64,000 bases of DNA from Empedobacter sedimenti. GTDB lineage: Bacteria > Bacteroidota > Bacteroidia > Flavobacteriales > Weeksellaceae. The stretch covers positions 1 through 64,000 of the forward strand of contig NZ_JASCQG010000006.1 of NCBI RefSeq assembly GCF_030005555.1, written 5' to 3'. Below the pieces are notes generated by a model, which searched no databases, was not told the DNA's origin, and was given only the letters and a program-made list of their open reading frames with translations. Below, piece by piece: positions 1 through 8,907 of this stretch. The translations under genes were made by a program, and so were the position numbers. Each line of letters begins with the position of its first letter. The first letter of the stretch is position 1.

Positions 1-51
1 GAACTTCTCAGTTTCAAACTTACTGCGTTTCTCTGTTTCTGTAAGCGGTTG

Positions 52-82
52 CAAAGGTAAAACTTATTTTTTAACTACCAAA
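52..82 (-). promoter_or_regulatory. Leftward promoter, proximal of three tandem copies
   Basis: On the minus strand TTTG (79-82) is followed after exactly 19 bp by TACCTTTG (52-59), a perfect match to the Bacteroidota housekeeping promoter TTTG-N19-TAnnTTTG. Transcription would run off the left edge. The sequence after the start resembles that after the two upstream copies. Confidence 0.8.
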
Positions 83-163
83 TTTTATTTTAAAAAATTT
101 GAAAATTTTATTTTAATAAGTCAATTTTAACTTCACTCCCAAACTCCTCTCGGAATTGGTTTG

Positions 164-194
164 CAAAGGTAAAACTTATTTATAAACTCGCAAA
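164..194 (-). promoter_or_regulatory. Leftward promoter, middle of three tandem copies
   Basis: TTTG (191-194, minus) then 19 bp then TACCTTTG (164-171). It lies 112 bp upstream of the proximal copy, with which it shares a run of about 19 bases covering the -7 box. Confidence 0.8.
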
Positions 195-273
195 TTTATT
201 TTTAAATAATTTTGGCGGTATTTTTAAGTCCTTATGTCAACTTCAATACTACTCGTCTTTCGTATTGGGATTG

Positions 274-306
274 CAAATATACAACCCATTTTTTCGTTTT
301 TCCAAA
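274..306 (-). promoter_or_regulatory. Leftward promoter, distal of three tandem copies
   Basis: TTTG (303-306, minus), a 21-bp spacer, then TATATTTG (274-281). It lies 110 bp upstream of the middle copy. The downstream bases again read GCAA..CC followed by a GAG and a TGAAGTT-like motif, as in the other two. Confidence 0.65.
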
Positions 307-449
307 CCAACTTTACATTTATTTTACATTATTTCCTTAAGTTACTGGTACGATGGGAAATATTTTTGAAAGTTTTTTATAACATTACTAATGAAAGAGT
401 GTTTTATATGAAAAAATGGAGTCTTTTAGAGATTTACTTTCATTTTTTC

Positions 450-480
450 CTTGATGAAAAAACGAAACAAAAAAATCAAG
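450..480. repeat. Palindromic intergenic element CTTGAT...ATCAAG
   Basis: CTTGAT (450-455) and ATCAAG (475-480) are inverted around an A-rich core. Elements of this form are, from memory, scattered between genes in many Bacteroidota genomes and often give false short proteins. No function is assigned. Confidence 0.45.
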
Positions 481-508
481 TCTATGCTTACAAGTCGGTC
501 AAAAACGG

Positions 509-554
509 CTGTTCGCTAAATGATTTAGATCATTCGCATATAAAATGCGAACAG
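509..554. repeat. Nested inverted repeats
   Basis: TTCGCAT (533-539), a 5-base loop and ATGCGAA (545-551) form a perfect hairpin. It sits inside a larger pair, CTGTTCGC (509-516) and GCGAACAG (547-554), so two alternative hairpins share the right arm. There is no long T-run after it, so it is not called a terminator. Confidence 0.5.
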
Positions 555-632
555 TAAATCATTTTTAACGCTCATTACGCCGATTTGACTCTCGACTTTT
601 CTGCAATGACATTTTATGTATATTCTTAAGTT

Positions 633-657
633 GTGATACCGAAACAAGTTCAGCAAG
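633..657. repeat. Copy 1 of a CTGAAAC-AGTTCAG type intergenic repeat
   Basis: Reads GTGATACCGAAACAAGTTCA, closely matching the copy at 29148-29174. The palindromic core CTGAAAC/GTTCAG is a common small dispersed element in Bacteroidota and other bacteria (general knowledge). Confidence 0.5.
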
Positions 658-728
658 TATGGGTGAATGAAGAATTTTTTAAATTAAAACTTATTACTTA
701 ATACTTAGAACTTGTGAACACCCCTGTA

Positions 729-744
729 GTCCCCTCGAGGGGAC
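729..744. repeat. 16-bp perfect palindrome
   Basis: GTCCCCTCGAGGGGAC is a perfect, GC-rich palindrome, conspicuous in AT-rich surroundings. It is likely another dispersed intergenic repeat. Confidence 0.5.
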
Positions 745-853
745 AGCTTCCTTAAATTACATCAATTTTACTGCAAGAAATGATTAGACGGTGATGGTTT
801 GCTGTTTCAAGCTAACCAACAGCGGATACTTTGTGGTTAACTGCTCGGGAGAA

Positions 854-870
854 ATTCTACGGAGTAGAAT
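854..870. repeat. Hairpin ATTCTAC-GGA-GTAGAAT
   Basis: Perfect 7-bp stem with a 3-base loop just downstream of the metX terminator on the minus strand. It resembles small hairpin repeats seen between genes in Bacteroidota; role unknown. Confidence 0.45.
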
Positions 871-880
871 CTATTTATAA

Positions 881-907
881 ATAAAAAAGCTCGAATAAAT
901 CGAGCTT
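881..907 (-). terminator. Terminator of the metY-metX operon
   Basis: Stem AAGCTCGA (887-894), loop ATAAA, TCGAGCTT (900-907). On the minus strand the stem is followed by a T-run (complement of 881-888). It lies 25 bp after the metX stop. Confidence 0.8.
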
Positions 908-931
908 CATATAGTTATTAATCCAATATTA

Positions 932-1939
932 TTATACAAAATCTTTCAAAATTATGTTTAATTCTTGTAATTCGACCAAGAAACCATCGTGTCCAAAAAT
1001 GGAATCTATTTCGATGTATTCAGCATTTGGAATATAATTCGCAATAAATTTTTGCTCACTTGGCGGAAACAAAATATCCGAAGAAATTCCAATCACTAAA
1101 GTGTTCGAAGAAATTTGAGCCAAAGATTTCTCTAAAGATTCTCTATTTCGAGCCAGATTTTGTGAATCCATGGCTTTCGAAAGTGTCCAATAGGAATGTG
1201 CATTGAATCTGTTTGCTAATTTTTGACCTTGATATTTTTGATAAGAAGACGCTTTGAAATCATTGTAAACAGAATTCTCGTCTTTCTGCGAGTTTTCATA
1301 AATCTCGTAAGTTCTGTAGGAAAGCATCGCAATTGTGCGCGCCGCAATCAATCCATTTCTTCCTCCATCTTCAGTTTTATCTTCAAAAGTTGAATCGGCT
1401 TCGATAGCCAAACGCTGCGATTCGTTAAACGCAATTCCCCAAGGAGAATGTACTGCATTTGTCGCTAACAAAACCAAATTATCCACTTTAACTTGATCAA
1501 GCAACGTAAACTCTAACGCTTGTTGACCACCGAGTGAACCACCAATTAACAAATGAATAGTCGAAATTCCTAAATGATCTGCTAACAATTGATGCGCATT
1601 TGCCATATCTTTTATCGTAATTGTAGGAAAATCTCGGTAATAAGGCGAATTTGTTTCAGGATTTGTAGACAACGGATTTGTCGTTCCGTAATTAGAACCA
1701 ATCACATTGGCACAAATAATATAATGATCTTTTGGATTAAACAATTCATTTTCTCCAAAAAGACCAGCCCACCAATCAAAAACATCTGAGTTTGCCGTTA
1801 AAGCATGACAAACCCAGATGATATTGTTTTTTTCGGGATTCAATGTTCCCGCTGCATGATAAGCAATGGTTAAATTTTCGAGAATTTGACCATTTTCTAA
1901 TTGAAATGGCTTTGTATAATTATATTGATGAAAATTCAC
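932..1939 (-). CDS. metX: Homoserine O-acetyltransferase
   Basis: 335-residue alpha/beta-hydrolase enzyme that transfers acetyl from acetyl-CoA to homoserine, the activating step of methionine synthesis in the cytoplasm. The nucleophile elbow GGSLGG places the catalytic Ser at 135. The rest of the triad is read as Asp288 (in SSDILFP) and His317 (in FGHDGF). It lacks the C-terminal SAM-binding CBS extension of some relatives. It lies 29 bp after metY on the same strand, so its product, O-acetylhomoserine, is used by the upstream gene's enzyme. Acyl specificity (acetyl or succinyl) is inferred from the metY pairing. Expression probably depends on the metY leader. Confidence 0.93.
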   Translation of the reverse strand: MNFHQYNYTKPFQLENGQILENLTIAYHAAGTLNPEKNNIIWVCHALTANSDVFDWWAGLFGENELFNPKDHYIICANVIGSNYGTTNPLSTNPETNSPYYRDFPTITIKDMANAHQLLADHLGISTIHLLIGGSLGGQQALEFTLLDQVKVDNLVLLATNAVHSPWGIAFNESQRLAIEADSTFEDKTEDGGRNGLIAARTIAMLSYRTYEIYENSQKDENSVYNDFKASSYQKYQGQKLANRFNAHSYWTLSKAMDSQNLARNRESLEKSLAQISSNTLVIGISSDILFPPSEQKFIANYIPNAEYIEIDSIFGHDGFLVELQELNIILKDFV

Positions 1940-1968
1940 TGAATTAATTTATAGCTAAAATACTTTGT

Positions 1969-3324
<1,356 letters not shown>

Positions 3325-3338
3325 TTAGTTAGCTGAAA

Positions 3339-3437
3339 TTAGCAGCTGCACATTCGAATTTTACTATTGATGCAATTATAGATGCTCTGAAGCAGGACGC
3401 CGTGTCCAAAAGAATGTTTTTTAGAATTGTACTTCAT
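3339..3437 (-). CDS. Cys-ending leader peptide upstream of metY
   Basis: A 32-codon frame starting ATG AAG TAC and ending in Arg-Met-Cys-Ser-Cys just before TAA, with another Cys at 22. It sits 62 bp before metY on the same strand. Directly around the stop the RNA can fold AGCTG (7-base loop with the stop) CAGCT. The placement and the sulfur-residue C-terminus fit a regulatory leader peptide whose translation senses Cys/Met supply, as in attenuators of amino acid operons. That role is inference. No long T-run follows the hairpin, so control might act on metY translation or on mRNA folding instead. Confidence 0.6.
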   Translation of the reverse strand: MKYNSKKHSFGHGVLLQSIYNCINSKIRMCSC

Positions 3438-3460
3438 CTTTAAAAAAATTATTCATTTCT

Positions 3461-3477
3461 AACTACACTTTGTAGTT
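3461..3477. promoter_or_regulatory. Inverted repeat upstream of the metY leader, possible operator
   Basis: AACTACA-CTT-TGTAGTT is a perfect 7-bp inverted repeat with a 3-bp spacer, 23 bp upstream of the leader peptide start. Its size and position suit a dimeric regulator. No regulator is identified. Confidence 0.4.
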
Positions 3478-3670
3478 TTATATTTAATGTGAAATTAGAA
3501 TAATTTTCTAAATAATAAAATTTATAATTAGTTTTTAGAAAATAAATCTATAAAATCAATTTATAAAGAATAAAATATCTTTTAAGCCCATAATATTCAG
3601 TCAAAAACTTTTTAAAATCGTTTTTATAGAATATTTTTTATGAAGATTTGCGAAATATTTGGTAAGAAAA

Positions 3671-3700
3671 CAAAAAAAGGAGATCAAAATTGATCTCCTT
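3671..3700 (-). terminator. Terminator of atpD-atpC
   Basis: AAGGAGATCAA (3677-3687), a 2-base gap, TTGATCTCCTT (3690-3700), followed on the minus strand by a run of T (complement of 3672-3678). It lies 26 bp after the atpC stop. Confidence 0.85.
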
Positions 3701-3726
3701 CGTAATATTGTCTTTCTAAAAAAGTA

Positions 3727-4020
3727 TTAGTTCGCTAAAACGATTACTTTATTATTGTTCATTTCTATTGTTCCACCTTTGATATCTAACAATAATGTAG
3801 ATTCGTTTGATGGAGATGTGTAAACTTTACCTGATTGATTATCGAAATCTTCGAAAGTTTTTGTGTGAACTTTAATTTTGATTGTTCCTTCACCTAAAGT
3901 TGCAACGATAGGAGCGTGGTTGTTTAATAACTGAAATTCACCATCTTTTCCTGGTAATGTAACAGCATCTACTTCACAGTCAAAAACTACGTGTTCTGGA
4001 GTAATAATTTGTAAGTACAT
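3727..4020 (-). CDS. atpC: F0F1 ATP synthase epsilon subunit (short form)
   Basis: 97-residue central-stalk subunit that connects the rotor to the catalytic F1 head. The N-terminal beta-sandwich is complete (MYLQIITPEHVVFD, LPGKDGEFQLLNNHAPIVATLGEG). The C-terminal two-helix domain that inhibits ATP hydrolysis in other bacteria is absent; the protein ends after the beta domain. Short epsilon subunits next to atpD and away from the other atp genes are usual in Flavobacteriia. It lies 87 bp downstream of atpD and ahead of a strong terminator. Confidence 0.93.
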   Translation of the reverse strand: MYLQIITPEHVVFDCEVDAVTLPGKDGEFQLLNNHAPIVATLGEGTIKIKVHTKTFEDFDNQSGKVYTSPSNESTLLLDIKGGTIEMNNNKVIVLAN

Positions 4021-4107
4021 AATCCTATTGTTTAAAAAAAAGAGTACTTAGTAACTTTTAGAGTAAAAGAAACGTAAGCACTCTTCTATATTTGTTATAT
4101 AAAAATA

Positions 4108-5634
<1,527 letters not shown>

Positions 5635-5650
5635 TTATTTTATTTGGGTG

Positions 5651-5658
5651 CAAAGGTA
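5651..5658 (-). promoter_or_regulatory. -7 box of atpD
   Basis: TACCTTTG on the minus strand matches TAnnTTTG. No clear TTTG is seen at the -33 spacing. Confidence 0.6.
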
Positions 5659-5761
5659 AGTTAAAAACATTGTATTATTTATATACTTTTTAAGATTTTT
5701 GTCATAATATTTTGATTAGTAATCAGATTTTTATAAATAATGAATCTCAAAATAGAAAATA

Positions 5762-6475
5762 TTAATCTCTATCAACTTTTTTTCCGTACATTTCTTGTAC
5801 CTTTTTTTGATATTCTTCGTACTCTTTCTTAAATTCTTCCATCGAAATTGTTTTATCAGAAATATTATTGAAATAAGACTTTATTGTTGAATCATCTTTA
5901 AGTGTTTCAATACTTTTCATTCTAACAATACCTGTTGCTTCATTTTCATCTTTAGGTTTTATCAATATTTCTAATACTAATCCAGGAAAACCTACAAAAT
6001 TACTAGGTCCGCATTTTGATTTTATACTTTTGGCAAACCACACTTCTGTATTATTTTTAGAAGTCTCCATCGTAGCTTTTGTAGCTTCAATACCATTTAT
6101 CATTTTAGTTTCTCTTTGCATAACCCATCTATCATTCAATTTAAGAGGAGATTTTACCTTATAATTTCTATTTTCGATATTTATATCTTGATATATAATC
6201 TTCTCCATAGGATTTGTTATCACATAATTCTGAATATAATTACCTCTTGTTTCTATACTAGAGTTACGCAAGTTTTCTCTTTTTTTATATAAACATAAAT
6301 CTTCTTGATTAATAAACAAATCGTACGTTTTAGGAGATTCGTAATCTTCAATTATCATTTCTGATAACTTCTTTTTTGATTGATCAGACAGTAAACTTCT
6401 ATTTTCGTATTCTACTTTATAGCTTTGAGCAAATAGTGAATAAATTGGTATTAGGAACAATATTAATGCTTTCAT
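5762..6475 (-). CDS. GLPGLI family secreted protein
   Basis: 237-residue exported protein with a short signal peptide (cleavage probably near FAQS, residue 15-18). It carries GFPGLVLEI at 162-170, the signature of the Bacteroidota GLPGLI family (TIGR01200), whose biochemical role is unknown. A conserved aromatic pattern (WVMQRETKMINGIEATKAT...VWFAKSI) precedes the motif, as in its neighbour. It lies 2 bp after the next GLPGLI gene on the same strand, so the two are co-transcribed paralogues. The C-terminal 30 residues are highly charged. Confidence 0.88.
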   Translation of the reverse strand: MKALILFLIPIYSLFAQSYKVEYENRSLLSDQSKKKLSEMIIEDYESPKTYDLFINQEDLCLYKKRENLRNSSIETRGNYIQNYVITNPMEKIIYQDINIENRNYKVKSPLKLNDRWVMQRETKMINGIEATKATMETSKNNTEVWFAKSIKSKCGPSNFVGFPGLVLEILIKPKDENEATGIVRMKSIETLKDDSTIKSYFNNISDKTISMEEFKKEYEEYQKKVQEMYGKKVDRD

Positions 6476-6477
6476 AA

Positions 6478-7233
6478 TTAAAATATTTCTAAACTTTTGT
6501 TACAAGTATCACAGTTTTTGTCTAACTTAAAATTTGGATATTTTTTCTTTAAATCTTCAACAATTTCTTGTGATTTTTGGTCCCCTTTTATATTAAATTC
6601 TTCAATTGTTATACTCTGAAACAAATTAATTTTATTTGTAAATGATTCAAAATCAAAATTTTCTTTTGATATTTTAACTGCATCAATTCTAAAAAAATTT
6701 TGATTATCATTTACTTCTAAAACTAAACCTGGCAATCCATTCATCTTCCAAGGTCCGAAAGGATATTTTATTTTAGTAGAAAACCATGCTGTATAATTTC
6801 GTCCTCTGAAAGTTGTTGTTGCTTTTTGACATTTTTGATTTAAAATCATTTTGGTTTCATTCTCTATCTTCCAATTATGCTGAAAAATATCTCTAACTAA
6901 ATAATTATCTTCATTATTGACATAATCATTAATATAAAAATCTTTACCATTATAGAAATAATAAATATTTTGAGTTTTATTTCTCGGTTTTGTTAAATTA
7001 ACTTCACCATCAACTTTTTTAAGTTTAATAGAATCTTTTAATTCTTTATTTTCAATATATAGAGATTCTTTGTTATTAGCGTACAAATCATAATACTTAG
7101 CATTTACATGTTCAAAATTCAAATTGTCAAAATTTATTTTTTGTGAATAGATCACATGATAATTTTGGGCATAAGTTATTATACAACAAAAAATAAGTGT
7201 AAATAATATTTTATATTTGAGTTTAGTTTTCAT
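6478..7233 (-). CDS. GLPGLI family secreted protein
   Basis: 251 residues, signal peptide ending near ITYAQ (22-23), NGLPGLVLEV at 165-174. It shares the order N-terminal strand, W-x-ENETKMILNQKCQKATT, AWFSTKIKYPFGPW and GLPGL with the downstream gene, but the two are strongly diverged, so any duplication is old. The C-terminus ends in a CDTC pair, possibly a disulfide or metal site after export. Function unknown. First gene of the pair; the spacer to the small secreted protein upstream holds that gene's terminator and no recognisable promoter. Confidence 0.88.
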   Translation of the reverse strand: MKTKLKYKILFTLIFCCIITYAQNYHVIYSQKINFDNLNFEHVNAKYYDLYANNKESLYIENKELKDSIKLKKVDGEVNLTKPRNKTQNIYYFYNGKDFYINDYVNNEDNYLVRDIFQHNWKIENETKMILNQKCQKATTTFRGRNYTAWFSTKIKYPFGPWKMNGLPGLVLEVNDNQNFFRIDAVKISKENFDFESFTNKINLFQSITIEEFNIKGDQKSQEIVEDLKKKYPNFKLDKNCDTCNKSLEIF

Positions 7234-7256
7234 AATATCAGTTTATTTTAAAAATT

Positions 7257-7281
7257 AAAGACCCATAAATAATGAGTCTTT
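7257..7281 (-). terminator. Terminator of the 80-residue secreted protein gene
   Basis: AAAGACcCAT (7257-7266) pairs with ATGaGTCTTT (7272-7281) around AAATA with one mismatch. The minus-strand continuation is T-rich. Confidence 0.6.
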
Positions 7282-7309
7282 ATATTATCAATTAAATAAC
7301 CAAAAGAGT

Positions 7310-7552
7310 TTATTTTGGTTGCTCTTCAACTTTAGCTTCTACTTCAATTGTTGTGTTACAAGGCACTTCTTGCCATTCACCACACTCTCTAGTTGTCTCA
7401 GTTTTATTCCAACAAAACCTTGCATAACATGTATTATCTATAAATTTATACTCAATTGTATAATTTTGTGTAATAGATTCTTCTTTTTCAGAAGTGTTTG
7501 CTAAAGAAAATGAGCTTACTAATAAAGTAGCTAATAAGAATAAGTTTTTCAT
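7310..7552 (-). CDS. Small secreted protein with four cysteines
   Basis: 80 residues: signal peptide 1-18 (MKNLFLLATLLVSSFSLA) and a mature part of about 62 residues with Cys42, Cys47, Cys57 and Cys65, two of them beside aromatic residues (TCYARFCWNK). The even number of cysteines after a signal peptide suggests two disulfides. The family is not recognised. It has its own terminator and lies upstream of the GLPGLI pair on the same strand. Its 5' region holds a tandem repeat (7583-7621). Confidence 0.7.
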   Translation of the reverse strand: MKNLFLLATLLVSSFSLANTSEKEESITQNYTIEYKFIDNTCYARFCWNKTETTRECGEWQEVPCNTTIEVEAKVEEQPK

Positions 7553-7582
7553 AATTAATATTTTTATGGTTAATATTAGGTT

Positions 7583-7621
7583 GAATTTAATAAAAGAATT
7601 TAATAAAAGAATTTAATAATT
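7583..7621. repeat. Three tandem 13-bp repeats
   Basis: GAATTTAATAAAA at 7583-7595 and 7596-7608, then a third unit differing only at its end (7609-7621). It lies between a possible -7 box (7623-7630) and the start of the 80-residue secreted protein. Confidence 0.75.
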
Positions 7622-7622
7622 C

Positions 7623-7630
7623 CAAATTTA
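7623..7630 (-). promoter_or_regulatory. Possible -7 box of the small secreted protein gene
   Basis: TAAATTTG on the minus strand, about 70 bp before the start, directly upstream of the tandem repeat. No -33 element is seen, so support is weak. Confidence 0.35.
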
Positions 7631-7687
7631 TTTTAATCTTTTTGTCTAAAAATCAATCAATTAAAATTAAGCACTCCAAAAAATAGA

Positions 7688-7718
7688 TTTGAAGTTCAAT
7701 TTGAAAGCCTTAATTTTG
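7688..7718 (+). promoter_or_regulatory. Promoter of ribF
   Basis: TTTG (7688-7691), 19 bp, TAATTTTG (7711-7718): a full match to the Bacteroidota consensus. The GTG start at 7735 lies 16 bp after the -7 box, so the mRNA leader is only about 10 bases. Confidence 0.75.
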
Positions 7719-7734
7719 TGCAAAATCATTTTTA

Positions 7735-8664
7735 GTGAACGTTTATCAATCCTTAGAAGAAATCAAACCTATCAAGCGTCCCGTCCTTACTTTGGGCATG
7801 TTTGATGGTGTGCACATAGGTCATCAATCTATTCTAAAACAACTCAATACAATTGCAAAAGAAATTGATGGAGAAAGTGTTTTGATTACGTTTAATCCAC
7901 ATCCTCGAATGGTTTTACAGCCAAATTGTGATCTAAAATTTTTGAACACTTTAGAGGAAAAAGAAAATGTTTTGCGTCAATTTGGGTTAGAACATTTGAT
8001 TATTCAAGCGTTTACAAAAGATTTTTCACAAGTAACTTCTGTCGAATTTGTCAAGAATTTATTGGTTGATAAAATCAATATTGATACGTTAGTAATTGGT
8101 TACGATCATCATTTTGGTAAAAATAGAGAAGGAAATTTTGAGCAATTACAAGTTCTTTCGAAAGAATATGGTTTCAATTTGATTCAATTGCAAGCGGTCG
8201 AAGAAAATGATGTGGCGGTGAGTTCTACAAAAATTAGAAATGCCTTAATCGAAGGAAATATTGCGTACGCAAACAAAGCCTTAAACTACAATTATCCGCT
8301 TTCTGGAGAAGTGGTACATGGAGATAAAATTGGGCGTACACTTGGTTTTCCTACCGCGAATCTGCAAGTTGATCCAAATAAATTGATTCCAAAAGATGGC
8401 GTTTATGTGGTTGATGTTTTTGTGGAAGATCAAAAATATTTAGGATTATTAAGCATCGGATTTCGAGAAACGGTTACCAATTCGCGCGAGCATCGAGTAG
8501 AAGTGAATATTTTGGATTTTGATCGAGATATTTATGGAAAAACAATTCGCCTTGAATTTTTAGGTCATTTACGAGATGAAAAGAAATTTAACTCGTTAGA
8601 CGAATTGATTTTGGCAATGAATCATGATAAAGAAACCGCAATACTTCGGTTTGGAAATAAATAA
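7735..8664 (+). CDS. ribF: Bifunctional riboflavin kinase / FAD synthetase
   Basis: 309-residue cytoplasmic enzyme that phosphorylates riboflavin to FMN and adenylates FMN to FAD. The N-terminal nucleotidyltransferase domain shows GMFDGVHIGH at 21-30, FNPHP near 53 and SSTKIRNAL at 163-171. The C-terminal kinase domain starts near 185 with GFPTANL at 204-210 and GVYVVDV. Length is typical. The start is GTG, supported by the promoter just upstream. It is a single-gene unit with its own terminator, facing the minus-strand genes on both sides. Confidence 0.96.
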   Translation: MNVYQSLEEIKPIKRPVLTLGMFDGVHIGHQSILKQLNTIAKEIDGESVLITFNPHPRMVLQPNCDLKFLNTLEEKENVLRQFGLEHLIIQAFTKDFSQVTSVEFVKNLLVDKINIDTLVIGYDHHFGKNREGNFEQLQVLSKEYGFNLIQLQAVEENDVAVSSTKIRNALIEGNIAYANKALNYNYPLSGEVVHGDKIGRTLGFPTANLQVDPNKLIPKDGVYVVDVFVEDQKYLGLLSIGFRETVTNSREHRVEVNILDFDRDIYGKTIRLEFLGHLRDEKKFNSLDELILAMNHDKETAILRFGNK

Positions 8665-8697
8665 TAAAAGGTTCGCTTTTAGCGAACCTTTTATTAT
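8663..8697 (+). terminator. Terminator of ribF
   Basis: 14-bp stem AATAAAAGGTTCGC (8663-8676) with GCGAACCTTTTATT (8682-8695) around a 5-base loop. It overlaps the 3' end of the convergent small ORF (8694-8846) and could serve both. Confidence 0.85.
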
Positions 8698-8846
8698 TTA
8701 ATCATATTAGATATATTTTTCCCAGATTCATATGAAATATCGTATAATCTTTCACTCGTTTTAAACAAAACACAAAGTAATATCAACAAAGTAAATGTAT
8801 ACAATAAGGCTTTTAAATAATCCGTTTGTTTAATAGATAAATTCAT
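8694..8846 (-). CDS. Small single-span membrane protein, 50 residues
   Basis: Frame starting ATG AAT TTA TCT. It encodes a short polar start (MNLSIKQTDYLK), one hydrophobic segment at about 13-28 (LLYTFTLLILLCVLF) and a polar tail (KTSERLYDISYESGK). Coding is supported by the clean membrane segment with flanking charges, the uninterrupted 50 codons, and the ribF terminator at its 3' end. It lies 61 bp after the sigma partner gene on the same strand. Family not recognised; its layout resembles the 48-residue protein at 36849-36995. Confidence 0.55.
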   Translation of the reverse strand: MNLSIKQTDYLKALLYTFTLLILLCVLFKTSERLYDISYESGKNISNMIK

Positions 8847-8907
8847 TGTTTAGTATTTAGAGTAATTAATTATAAACTTACTCACTTTTAATAAAATAAA
8901 AAATTAT

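Larger units (their letters stand above)
1..931. other. Non-coding region with promoters and palindromic repeats
   Basis: No convincing gene lies here. The first 310 bases hold three leftward promoters. Bases 440-870 hold a chain of inverted repeats (450-480, 533-551, 633-657, 729-744, 854-870). The last 30 bases are the metX terminator. A 107-codon open frame at 234-557 begins in promoter sequence and reads through the inverted repeats, so it is not called as a gene. Confidence 0.7.

Noticed and set aside
234-557. 107-codon open frame
   Set aside because: It begins in the distal promoter region, reads through two palindromic repeats, has mixed composition unlike the real genes here, and resembles no protein.
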